DNA from: Paramacrobiotus metropolitanus
Lineage: Eukaryota > Tardigrada > Eutardigrada > Parachela > Macrobiotidae
DNA: 64,000 nt
Assembly: GCF_019649055.1 (NCBI RefSeq)
Contig: NW_026570242.1
Coordinates: 620,001 to 684,000 of the forward strand
Reading direction: 5' to 3'
Shown: in pieces, positions 53,859 through 62,789 of the stretch
How the letters are laid out: each line of letters starts with the position of its first letter
Position numbering within the stretch: the stretch's first letter is position 1
Notes under the pieces: model-generated
What the model saw: only the letters and a program-made list of their open reading frames with translations
What the model was told of the DNA's origin: nothing
Database searches by the model: none
Position numbers and translations under genes: made by a program

Positions 53859-54688
53859 CAAATGTTTGTCGACTGATGTGCATGCCTGAAGTACGTGAAT
53901 TATATTCAGATGTGAATTCTGAATTGTAGATTTTTCCTTTTAGTTTTTCAGTCTTTCCTCTTTGCAGTTTCTTTGTCATTGTACTGTAAAATGGAAATTA
54001 TGCATTTCCGGACTAATCTTTCGTTACCAAATACCTTGTTTTTATGGCGGTTGGATGTACGGTAAAACTTTGCATGCTGTAGCCTCGGCACTGTAGCACT
54101 GCAGGAAATGTGAATTTGAATATCGAGCAACTGCAAAGGTTTTAAAAGCGATCCTACGAGCGCCAATCTAAGAGTAAAATTCAAGGTTTCCTACATCGCT
54201 CTAGCGAAACTTTCTGATTAACACCTAACAGAAAAGTAGTTAAAAATACAAACAAATTAAAAAAAGGTATATAGTAAATGTATTATACAACCGCATAAGC
54301 ATTCGGCTTTAATGCGTTAATTAAATACTTACCTAATTGTTGTTGCTCCATAAGTATACAGCGCAATCCTTGTAAGGACCAACCTACTTAATAAAATGCT
54401 TAATTACCTAATACATGTACGAGTTGTTGGATTATTGGACCTAATACTAATAATAAACTAGTAATAAACAGTAATACTAGTAATAAACAGTGGTGTTTTA
54501 CTACGTACTTATTCATGGCAACCATGTGCAAAAGGACTACGCGTTTGGTTGCTTTACCGTTTAAGCAAGGTATTATTGAGCGATCTTATGACAGTACAAC
54601 ACCAGGTATTTTATGCAAGATAAAAGGGCACAGCACTGGTAATCATTAGTGCACTGTAGACTGCTTGGCTGTCAGCTGAATACATGTA
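53859..54688. other. 3' UTR / intergenic
   Basis: Between the polycystin-1-like stop and the next ATG. Contains AT-rich short repeats (ACTAGTAATAAACAGTAATA, 54,464-54,492). An X-box-like but imperfect GTTGCCATGAATAA is on the minus strand near 54,510-54,523. No gene seen. Confidence 0.4.
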
Positions 54689-56129
54689 ATGTTCCTACCA
54701 AATCCTACACCAACTTTTGTACTGCAACATCCAAAGATCTACAAATCTTATTTATACGAATCGATTCCATCATTACTGGCAAACACTGACATCAAATTAG
54801 ATAACAAATCCGAATTATCTGGAAGAAGGTCGTCTTTTATTACCCGTAATAATGTTAAAAGCAAAAGCAGGCATGTTGAATCGCCTTCTGAGTGCCAGTG
54901 TGCCAAAATACCCAGAGATGGCTTGGGTCCACGATCTCAGTTATTTGGTTGTCAAATACGAAAGTGTTTTTACGGAGTGCCTGACACCAGGCAGTACAAC
55001 AGACTGTTTTTACTTCTGGTGGAAGAACCAAAGTATTCTGTTGATGGCTCGGAATTTAGCAGAAGCTGTCTTTCAACACTTTATGACGCTGACGATATTA
55101 TAGTATGCATACGTGATGAAAATAAGCCGTTGGCCGAAAATCTGGTGCGTGCGTATGCCATCAATGCGGAATTATTGTGCTCCACAATGACCTATTTCAG
55201 AGATATCCTCTCTGCACCAAATCCGTGCGATGAAAGGTCGTCCACCCAAGTCTCGCTGTTTTTACCAAAGATACTGTGGGACTGGCTACTGAGTTTTGCC
55301 AAATTCAGCCTTCTAAGAAACCAAGAAAAATCTCCCCCTGTAGAGCCCAGCCTAGCCTTGCCATTATTTGGTGCGGTTATTATGATGGGGATGAAATCGG
55401 CTGAAAAGGTCATACTGGCTTATATTCTACATAATTGGCGAACCAGTGTGCAGTGCCGTGACCGCACAATGGACCGTATACTGGAGAAGTCTATACCATC
55501 CTTAGCTGTTCACATACATCCAGAACTGGTTGAGGATGACAATGTAGAGAAAAGAGACGATTGGTTAATTGACAGATTGTACGGACAGTGGAATGCTGAG
55601 CTCTTGGACCAAAACCAGCTGGAACCAGTCTTGCAACCATACTTTCCTCTGGGTAGCGCAAAAGATGTTTTCCTATGCACCCATTGCAGCCGTTGGATGA
55701 ATGCTGGAACATCAACATGGATCCAGTGCACTGTAGCGTACACATTTCGGCGACGCAATGGTACCACAGGTTATGCACATTCAAGGTAAGCCCGTTTTTT
55801 TGCGTCGTATAGTCTATCAGGTTCCTTGTCACGGGTTCCTCTTAAACTGTGATAGTTTCGAACACTTTCGCAGCTAGTCGTTTATTTTTTAATCTTTCAG
55901 GCATCCTGATGCAGATTTTCAGAAAAGAGTCGAACATGTTAATCAGCTATATGAATCTAAAGAGCGAGCGTTGTTCTGGAATCTTTATGGGCTGCTGAAT
56001 GTATTACAGTGTGGCAGCTGCAGCAAGGTACCAGTACGAGAAATTAGTACAACGTTACTGCGTCATTTACTATCTAGCCATCTTCAACATGTGAAAAGGT
56101 ATCCCAATTCGGTTTCTGGCGGGCAGTAG
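54689..56129 (+). CDS. SANBR (KIAA1841)-like BTB protein
   Basis: Two exons, 54,689-55,785 (phase 2, donor AG|GTAAGC) and 55,901 onwards (acceptor CTTTCAG), stopping at 56,127 if read straight through. Residues about 130-220 look like the divergent BTB fold of SANBR: DADDIIVCIRDENK, LLCSTMTYFRDIL, V.LFLPKILWDWLLSFAKF. The C-terminal module pairs zinc-binding cysteines and Trp/Leu motifs as in SANBR: VFLCTHCSRWM, then RALFWNLYGLLNVLQCGSCSK. SANBR is a BTB dimer acting with corepressors in vertebrates; a SANT domain, present there, is not visible here. A splice at 56,027 (AAG|GTACCA, phase 0) to 56,781 is an alternative ending. No signal peptide. Assignment rests on remembered architecture. Confidence 0.55.
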
Positions 56130-56780
56130 CACTGCCAGCTAGCCGACCTGGAAATTGCAGCTGCTGACAGAGCCAGCTCTTCCCCATCAAATTTGTACAG
56201 CATTCGGTGCCGCACACCATGCTTGGAAATGGCGAGAACAAGTGTGTCGACAAGCACGGTACGACACCCATTGCCAAAATTTGGTTTACAAATTATGCGT
56301 ACTCGGTGATTTATAATAATTATTCTGCTACGAAGAATCTCCTATATATTAATGGGTAGAGTGCAAAAAATGTATACTAGATATGTATACGTACATGTAT
56401 ACGTACTAGATGTATACATATCCATATACCTATATCTCTGACTCTGTACCGCAAGGCATGACCCAGATCGCCCATTTCATCCGTACTTTGCGATCACTAA
56501 TGAGTTCATTAGTCTTTCGAGAGGGACTCGGTTTACAAACTCAAAAAGTTAGCAGTTCCATTAATCCGACCATTTACTGCCAGAAGGTTAGGCTAAGTTG
56601 GCTAACTAACCAGTAAGCACGGTAATGTACGTAAATGCTCTTCCATAAGCGAACAATAATTATTGATGCAGCACTCCAATGCCGTTGCAAATGTTTGGAT
56701 TATTTGAACTACGATTATTATAGTGGTTGTCTGCGTGTTTCACTACTCAGACGCTCAGTCTTTCAAAGAATGTTTTACAG
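56130..56780. other. Noncoding stretch, intron or intergenic
   Basis: Contains an alternating TATAC/GTATAC-rich tract at about 56,370-56,435. No exon-like frame recognised. Confidence 0.4.
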
Positions 56781-57059
56781 GCTAAATTGACGCCGCATTA
56801 TACGATGGGTCCTAAGAAAACAGAAAAAGCCCAGCGATCTGTCACATTTGGGAAATATTATACTACTGCATTTTCGGAAGCTGGTAGAGTAGCATTTCCA
56901 TTGATGATAAAAGCGGCGGCTCAAGAGCTTGTTGGGGTTTCGTGGGAATCCAACAATCCGCTGTGGTCGAAGCAGGACTGCATGCGCAATGACGGTAGGA
57001 GAAACATAAATCTTGACTTTTTATGGATTACAGTCTGCGATTTCCAGAACGCACTGTAA
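56781..57059 (+). CDS. Exon-like open segment, possibly the C terminus of the SANBR-like gene
   Basis: Acceptor TGTTTTACAG; phase 0 matches a donor at 56,027. It encodes KTEKAQRSVTFGKYYTTAF..., ELVGVSWESNNPLWSKQDCMRND, then a stop at 57,057. The W...N-P-L-W-S-K-Q-D stretch recalls the short C-terminal motif of SANBR proteins, but weakly. A GTAGGA...TACAG pair (56,995-57,033) would be a 39-bp intron but does not join in frame to the next ORF. It could instead be the start of an independent gene (ATG at 56,805). Confidence 0.4.
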   Translation, partial: AKLTPHYTMGPKKTEKAQRSVTFGKYYTTAFSEAGRVAFPLMIKAAAQELVGVSWESNNPLWSKQDCMRNDGRRNINLDFLWITVCDFQNAL

Positions 57060-58939
57060 TGCGCCACCTGAAAACGTATTTTAAGAGCATACTTGGAAGT
57101 CACCCTCTGGAACTTGATCACGAGTTACCTGCGAACTTCGAAGGAAATGGAGAGGAGTATTGCAGCGAAGATCCCCTCTTCAAACCCAGCGAGCGGTGGC
57201 AGGTGGCTTCCGATGAATTAAATGTGCAGGAAAATGTTTCCAACAATTCTAAAGTTTCCGGCATTAGCATAACCAAAAGCGGACCTTTTGGTGGGCGTTC
57301 TCGGTACAATGCCAACTTTATACTGCCTTCGTACAAAGGATTGTACACAAGAATTTTCTACAACTGGAAAGCCAAGATGGATGCCGAAGCAGCATTCGAA
57401 GGTGCTATGGAAGAACAACAAACTACTGACAAGTATAACTATACCCTGCTGGGTTTTGGTAGAACTTTTTATATGTATTGGCAGCACCGGTGTTTTACTT
57501 CTGATTGTAGATCAGCTGATGGAGGTCATTCGAAAAGATGTATACCATATTCGGCTTTACACATGCATCGAAAACCGAAAGTGCAACGAATCGCATTACG
57601 AAAAGGCGCATTTGTGCAGAAGCCGAACCATACCCAACGAAAAGCCAATCGAAATGATTTGAGACAAAAAAGTGCAAGAAGTCTCCATTCCGTACCGTCA
57701 TCCAGAAGGAAACACTGCCAATACACCAGAACCAAAACTGCGATACGCACTGATCTTGTTAAACAGAATGTCTCAGACTATCAACTTAAATCTAGGAAGA
57801 GACGCGTCGGACGCAGCTTAAATTTTGGATATCACGTTTCGCAATCGCTATCAACGACTGACTACACTGGTATACCGAAACCTTCTTCATCATCAACAGA
57901 CATTTCAACTTTGCAATATATGTTGCGCGGCGTTTCTTCGGGAAAAGTCAGCAGAAGAGTGAACGAGGACACTGAATTCCTGGAGAAATTAAGATTGATG
58001 CCGTCTCTGTTATCGGAGTTCAACGACAAGGTGTTGCGGGTTACCATACGCTTCCCTAACAAACATTTAGGCGCTGCTCGGGAAACAAGCTTAACTGCAG
58101 AAGAAAGCATTGCAAAGCAAAACCATGGGGAGAAATGGAGATCAGTCAAGCAGATGAATTTAGACCGAATTATATTTGACTTTTCTCTCGCCGACATCAA
58201 TATTCATGATGACGGAATAGAAATGCTGATTAACCAGTTGGATTCGTGCCCATCGCTCACAAACGAAAAGAGACCTAGAATTAACGGCATTTCCAGCGTA
58301 TTCACCGCAACTTTTATCGATCAAAACAGTGCTAAAGGGCAGTGTCCGGAAGATGGAACTTTGGGTGACACAGAGTGCTCGAATCAAGTATCTCGCGATT
58401 CACCCACCTGGAAAAACGGTGCAGCTAGCAATTCGTTATTAAATCTTCTTGAGAATGATAACTTAGCAAATGTACGTCCACCACTGAAGTTTTTGTTGAC
58501 GCTTATTCGTCGAATTCCGTTCCCGGTGTTTGCAAAAGAAAACAGCAGTGATCCAGTTATACTGGCCCGGAATCGCGCGGTGATGCAAGGTTTTCTACAA
58601 AGTATCCAGAATTTCTTCCAAAATGCAGTGGAGTTAAGAGAAACAGCGTTCGGAAAGCTTTTTCGTTCTTTGCGCCACTTGCATCGCAGTTGCGAAAAGA
58701 AGCAACACCAGTATCTGGAAGATTTAGCAGAAACACGAAGATTTCGTCGAAGACTTCTGAGAGTAATAAAACTCCTGGAACTGCGAAGATGGGATGCGTT
58801 TACGCAACCGTTCAATCAAAACAAGGCAGTGAATGAACTTCGAAGAAAGCGCAATATGTGCCAAAAGCAAATCGCGCTGGCCGAAAGTTCGTGGGAACAC
58901 CATGTAGAGCAGCTCCACAAAAAACTTTTTGATACTTAG
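57023..58939 (+). CDS. Uncharacterised 638-residue protein, C-terminal helical region
   Basis: Open for 1.9 kb with a stop at 58,937. I do not recognise a family. Residues 1-140 are polar. The segment 125-290 includes YNYTLLGFGRTFYMYWQH and then a basic Arg/Lys/His-rich stretch. Residues 310-430 look partly globular (EFLEKLRLMPSLLSEFNDKVL, DRIIFDFSLADINIHDDGIE). From about 500 to the end is helical and very basic (AFGKLFRSLRHLHRSCEKK, RRFRRRLLRVIKLLELRRW, ELRRKRNMCQKQIALAESSWE), probably a coiled coil. The start is uncertain: the first ATG overlaps the end of the preceding open segment by 37 bp in another frame, which is unusual in animals and suggests a missing splice or an indel. It may be the 3' exon of that gene. 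Confidence 0.55.
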   Translation: MDYSLRFPERTVMRHLKTYFKSILGSHPLELDHELPANFEGNGEEYCSEDPLFKPSERWQVASDELNVQENVSNNSKVSGISITKSGPFGGRSRYNANFILPSYKGLYTRIFYNWKAKMDAEAAFEGAMEEQQTTDKYNYTLLGFGRTFYMYWQHRCFTSDCRSADGGHSKRCIPYSALHMHRKPKVQRIALRKGAFVQKPNHTQRKANRNDLRQKSARSLHSVPSSRRKHCQYTRTKTAIRTDLVKQNVSDYQLKSRKRRVGRSLNFGYHVSQSLSTTDYTGIPKPSSSSTDISTLQYMLRGVSSGKVSRRVNEDTEFLEKLRLMPSLLSEFNDKVLRVTIRFPNKHLGAARETSLTAEESIAKQNHGEKWRSVKQMNLDRIIFDFSLADINIHDDGIEMLINQLDSCPSLTNEKRPRINGISSVFTATFIDQNSAKGQCPEDGTLGDTECSNQVSRDSPTWKNGAASNSLLNLLENDNLANVRPPLKFLLTLIRRIPFPVFAKENSSDPVILARNRAVMQGFLQSIQNFFQNAVELRETAFGKLFRSLRHLHRSCEKKQHQYLEDLAETRRFRRRLLRVIKLLELRRWDAFTQPFNQNKAVNELRRKRNMCQKQIALAESSWEHHVEQLHKKLFDT

Positions 58940-58968
58940 CTTTTAGCTTCGGGGCGGCGGGATAGCGG

Positions 58969-58982
58969 GTTGCTATAGCAAC
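58969..58982 (+). promoter_or_regulatory. Perfect RFX X-box
   Basis: GTTGCTATAGCAAC, a perfect palindrome fitting the X-box consensus RYYNYY-N(1-3)-RRNRAC. RFX factors bind such sites close upstream of ciliary genes, usually within about 250 bp of the start. This one is 83 bp before the ATG at 59,065. Confidence 0.7.
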
Positions 58983-59064
58983 AAAAATCAAAAGGAACAG
59001 AGGCTTTATTAAGGGATTAGCAAATCGTCGTATTTGTACTACATGCTTTTGACACTATCCTACC

Positions 59065-59832
59065 ATGGCCAATCCGGCAGAGAGATCTATTGGTACACCG
59101 CAGCGCAATGCTCCCCAAACTGTCATGAGCCAGTCATTGACGCGACCAGGTGCCGCAAAACTAAAGCTTGGTCAGTATCGCCGAAGCCCTTTATCATCTG
59201 CCGATGACAAAAAACAAATCGCTACCGGACCCACTGATGCTACTGCTACAGCTTTTAAACAACATCTATCGAATGGCAAATGGTTGCCAGGTAACCGCGC
59301 CCCAGGTAACCCTGCGTCCAAGGACAGCTCGAACCGACAAATGACAATCCAAACCACGACTAGCGATGGAATTTCTAGTTCTGCAATATTGCGACAAAAA
59401 CTCTTGGGACTGAGTTCATCAAAAGCTGCTGAACCAAATGCTTCCAGTGACTTATGGGTGACGGAAAAGCCGGAGGTTGTGCCTACAAAGCCAGCTTGGC
59501 CTAAGAGGGTTTTGATGTCGCAAAGGTCAAAACCGAAAACCCAGGTACTCTCAAATACGAGAGCGTATCCGTTGCGCAAATCCGTAGGGAGACGAATTAT
59601 TAAGCGAAGGATTCTGCTTCCGCAGAACACTGTTTCGGCTAGTCAAAAGGCTCAAAATACCAGCGATACCACTGACGATGTTCTGAAGGACGTTGTGGAA
59701 CCGTTTGCCACGTTTTCGTTGCAAGAGAAACCTGACTGTCCGAAATCGCTGAAGGACGATCCGACACCTTTAAATCTGCTATCCGTAAAAGCCACCGGCA
59801 GCTCGGGGTTTCACTTCGTCAGAGAGAGCTAA
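59065..59832 (+). CDS. Uncharacterised 255-residue disordered protein, probable ciliary gene
   Basis: Single open frame, ATG in a good Kozak context (TACCATGG), stop at 59,830. Composition is Ser/Thr/Ala/Pro/Lys-rich and probably mostly disordered. Short conserved-looking pieces include AAKLKLGQYRRSPL, SSAILRQKLLGL, DLWVTEKPEV, PLRKSVGRRIIKRRILLPQNT and the C-terminal GFHFVRES. No known domain. The perfect X-box just upstream suggests expression in ciliated or flagellated cells; function is otherwise unknown. Convergent with the RSPH4/6 gene at 60,429. Confidence 0.6.
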   Translation: MANPAERSIGTPQRNAPQTVMSQSLTRPGAAKLKLGQYRRSPLSSADDKKQIATGPTDATATAFKQHLSNGKWLPGNRAPGNPASKDSSNRQMTIQTTTSDGISSSAILRQKLLGLSSSKAAEPNASSDLWVTEKPEVVPTKPAWPKRVLMSQRSKPKTQVLSNTRAYPLRKSVGRRIIKRRILLPQNTVSASQKAQNTSDTTDDVLKDVVEPFATFSLQEKPDCPKSLKDDPTPLNLLSVKATGSSGFHFVRES

Positions 59833-60428
59833 GTGTCCACGATAACCAACGTGAAACTTACTGTTCTGGTTTTGTAAAATATAAGCTTTGTTTTTCCGGG
59901 GAAGTCCCATACCCAAATCAACTGTGATATATACATTGTTCTCCTGTTTTTACTGCGCTTTTTTTGTCTCTCTGTGAGAACTGGAGTATGCTGGAGATAT
60001 GAGGCCGTCATACGAATATGAACGGTATCCATAATACAATGAATTATTGTTAATTAATGACAAATTTGTGAACGCGTTTACCACACAAAAAGACAATAGG
60101 TTTATAACAAACTGTTCTGCTTCGACGTTCATCCGCGCCATATTTGAATACCTGAGGCTGAAATGATACTGCAGACGATTTTTATCTCTTTCTCCGTCAA
60201 GCCGTCACTTTGCAGCCGTTTGTTGAACCCCGTGTCAACACTGACCAACACTTCTATGGAGTCATCGAATGCCCACTGTATTCGGCATGGACCGCACTGC
60301 TACATAGGAGAGCTGCACTGCTCACACCACCTATGGAAGACATCCACGCACGTTTTAGGTGACTGGAGAACAGAGCGTTCAGCTTCAAGATTCATCAAAG
60401 TTTGATCTTGAAAAAAATAGTCTTGCGA
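59833..60428. other. Intergenic, between convergent genes
   Basis: No supported gene. A 240-bp plus-strand frame (60,163-60,405) has no family signal and ends beside the RSPH stop. Confidence 0.4.
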
Positions 60429-62416
60429 TTATTCTTCTTCTCCCTCTTCCTCTTCTTCGGTAGCGTCCGCTTCAGCCTGCTCTTCGGCTTCTTCTTTAGC
60501 AGCTTCAAGTGCATCCAGTCTTGCCTGTTCCGCTGCTTCAAGCTTTCGCTTTTGCTCATTTTCGCTTTCCACTGTTGGATCCGTTTCATGCTGAAGAAAT
60601 TTGGCCTTTTGATTAAAAACGGCCTGTGGCATAGGTGGCATATAAGGGCTGAAAGAGTATCACGTTACAGAAACGATTTTTGCGGCTATTAAGCTTTCAC
60701 ATACCTGAATTCGCCGTTCTTCAATCCGTTTCCTACGTAAAAGTTTTCGGATTTGTTCTGCTGGACAATGCAAATCGCGCCTGGCCATAACGTCGAGCAT
60801 ATCTTTACAAAACCGATTTGTGGCAGGGTGCTGCAACTGGGGCGCACTACCCATGCAGGTGCATCTTTTGCCGTTTCTTTGTCCTCCGTTATCGGACTGA
60901 ACACCGCTGGTCCGCTTTCCGCTTTGGCTTTCAATTTCCGCTTCTTCTTTGGCTTCTCATCCGCAGCCTCCTCTCCCTCTTCCGGCTGAGGTTCTTCAGG
61001 TTCTTCAGCTTCTTCTTCCTCTTCCTCGCCGGCTGGTTTCGCCCCCGGTGATGGATCCCACCACGTACACCGCCCTTGCCGTAGAATATAAGGTAAAGTG
61101 TGACCATAACCGCTCAGGCTATTCGAAAGAATTTCGTTGAGTTTTGGATGCTCGAAATCAGGATCTTCCATTAGTGTGAACTTCGGGCCTCCTTCGGTCT
61201 CGTCCTCTTCTTCCGGTGGTATGTATTGGCCTATCGGACCAATGGTTGTACCATGCGTAATGCGAGCAATTTGCGCACGAAGATAATTCTGCTCCACTCC
61301 AGGATATGTGGGCGAACCAATAATTTTAGAATAAAGGTTGCCTTTGAAAGTGCGCTTAAGAAATTTGGCTTTCCTTATTTGTTCTGGGCTGACATCAGGT
61401 AACCTTAACCATTCAGCTGCAATCAGGTCTTGACACACGTAGTAGCAGTACATGTTTGCCCCAGTGCCGATATCTTCAGCCAGAACATCTTTAAAGATTT
61501 GATCGGGATCCGAAAGGGGGACTACAGGTACAGGAAATTTGCTTAAGTCCAGTGTAAACCGAGTTTCTTCAAAATCTTCGCGAACTCCATAAGTTCCAAA
61601 TGGATTGTAAATTGTAACTTTATGATTGGTTGGAAATACATCCATATGATCTTCTGGATTTACAGCCGGCTTCTCGTACCATTTGGGACTGTGTTGCTTG
61701 AATTCACATTCTATTATATAGTAAGGATTGCTGACAGTACTAATCCGTCCCCAAAACCGCAGTTTCTCTAGTTCCGGGTAGCATTCTCTTTCAAACCGCA
61801 GAATAGCTGTCATAGCGAGGTACATCTCCGTCTCCGAAAATCCGAGTCCTCCTTCTTGTGCGTAAAACAGCCATTCGTACATATCAATCGGTTTGTACGC
61901 CGGCTTGATTTCATCGGTTTCGCCCTCCTCGTCCATTGCATGTGGTATTGGTGGAAAGTTCTCGATGGGCTGGTCTGGTGGAGCATAACTAGAACCTCCA
62001 TGATCGTGCCGTTTCGCATCTGGTTCATCAAAAGGTATGAGGAACTCGCGGATCTTTTCGAATGTTACTGTCTCAGTAGGCTTAACATACCCGGGCTTGA
62101 TGTGGTGGAGCGCGACCGGAGGAACGTTGTAACGTTTAATTAATCGACTGAGTACGTCCAGTTGGTTGTTCCATAGATTAGCCTTCTCCGGTTGAAAAAC
62201 AACGCATCTGACCATTGCCGCTATGTGATCGAAGAGCGATCGACTGCTGACATTGTCTCGCCACATCATGGTAGAGATTCCGTCATGGAATTCGGTATCC
62301 GACACAGGTGCTGGCGCAGCGACGAGTGTCTGATCTGCATGGTTTTCTGTAATAGCACCTTCGCTGTCATTAACAATCGCGGGAAACTCCTGGGGACTGA
62401 GTACTGAGCTTTCCAT
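60429..62416 (-). CDS. RSPH4A/RSPH6A-like: Radial spoke head protein 4/6 homologue
   Basis: Structural component of the radial spoke head in motile cilia and sperm flagella. Two minus-strand exons, 62,416-60,705 and 60,648-60,429, split by a 56-bp intron with donor TTCAG|GTATGT and acceptor CTCTTTCAG, join in frame for 643 residues, close to the usual 650-720. Family blocks in order: LFDHIAAMV (about 60), EGGLGFSETEMYLAMTAILR (about 185), LEKLRFWGRISTVSNPYYIIE (about 225), NMYCYYVCQDL..EWLRLPDVSPEQI (about 345), IIGSPTYPGVEQNYLRAQIARI (about 395), STLWPGAICIVQ...NFYVGNGLK (about 550), then PYMPPMPQ and ETDPTVESE after the splice. An acidic Glu-rich insert (about 470-500) and a Glu-rich C-terminal tail are usual in this family. 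The start is the first ATG of the frame, followed by an acidic N terminus. Confidence 0.93.
60649..60704 (-). other. 56-bp intron of the RSPH4/6 gene
   Basis: GTATGT...CTTTCAG on the minus strand, phase 2. Reading through it would end the protein early at 60,689. Confidence 0.88.
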
Positions 62417-62789
62417 GGCAGATCAGATCAAAGTTGTGTACCGATGTTATAAATCTCGTTTACTGTCTAAATCAGAATTTTTTTTCTCATAGGCTCATAG
62501 CCGCTGAATACCCATGTTTATTCTGCAATCATTCGTACCATAAAAAACATATGATCCAACGTAGCAACAACCGCAGGCCCCTTACGTTGTCCATGCCCTT
62601 AAGAATAAGGAAAACGTAGACGTTGAGTAGAGAGCAGCAATGGATGGGGTGCCATAAATGTATGTACAGTAGGAGACACTGGTAGTACTGCATCACGATG
62701 CCATTTTTAACTCACAGAGAAAATTAAGCAGATAGATAATAGGCAAGACTAGGAATTAGTACTAGTGAAGGCTGTTAAAAATTTTTGAA
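62417..62789. promoter_or_regulatory. 373-bp region between head-to-head ciliary genes
   Basis: Separates the RSPH4/6 start (minus) from the CFAP99-like ATG (plus), so it may act as a shared bidirectional promoter. I looked for an X-box and found only half-site-like words (AGCAAC, GTTGTCC), no full match. Confidence 0.45.

Noticed and set aside
60689-60704. End of RSPH4/6 by reading through to the stop at 60,689
   Set aside because: A 56-bp GT-AG intron joins in frame to the missing conserved C terminus (YMPPMPQ, DPTVE.E).
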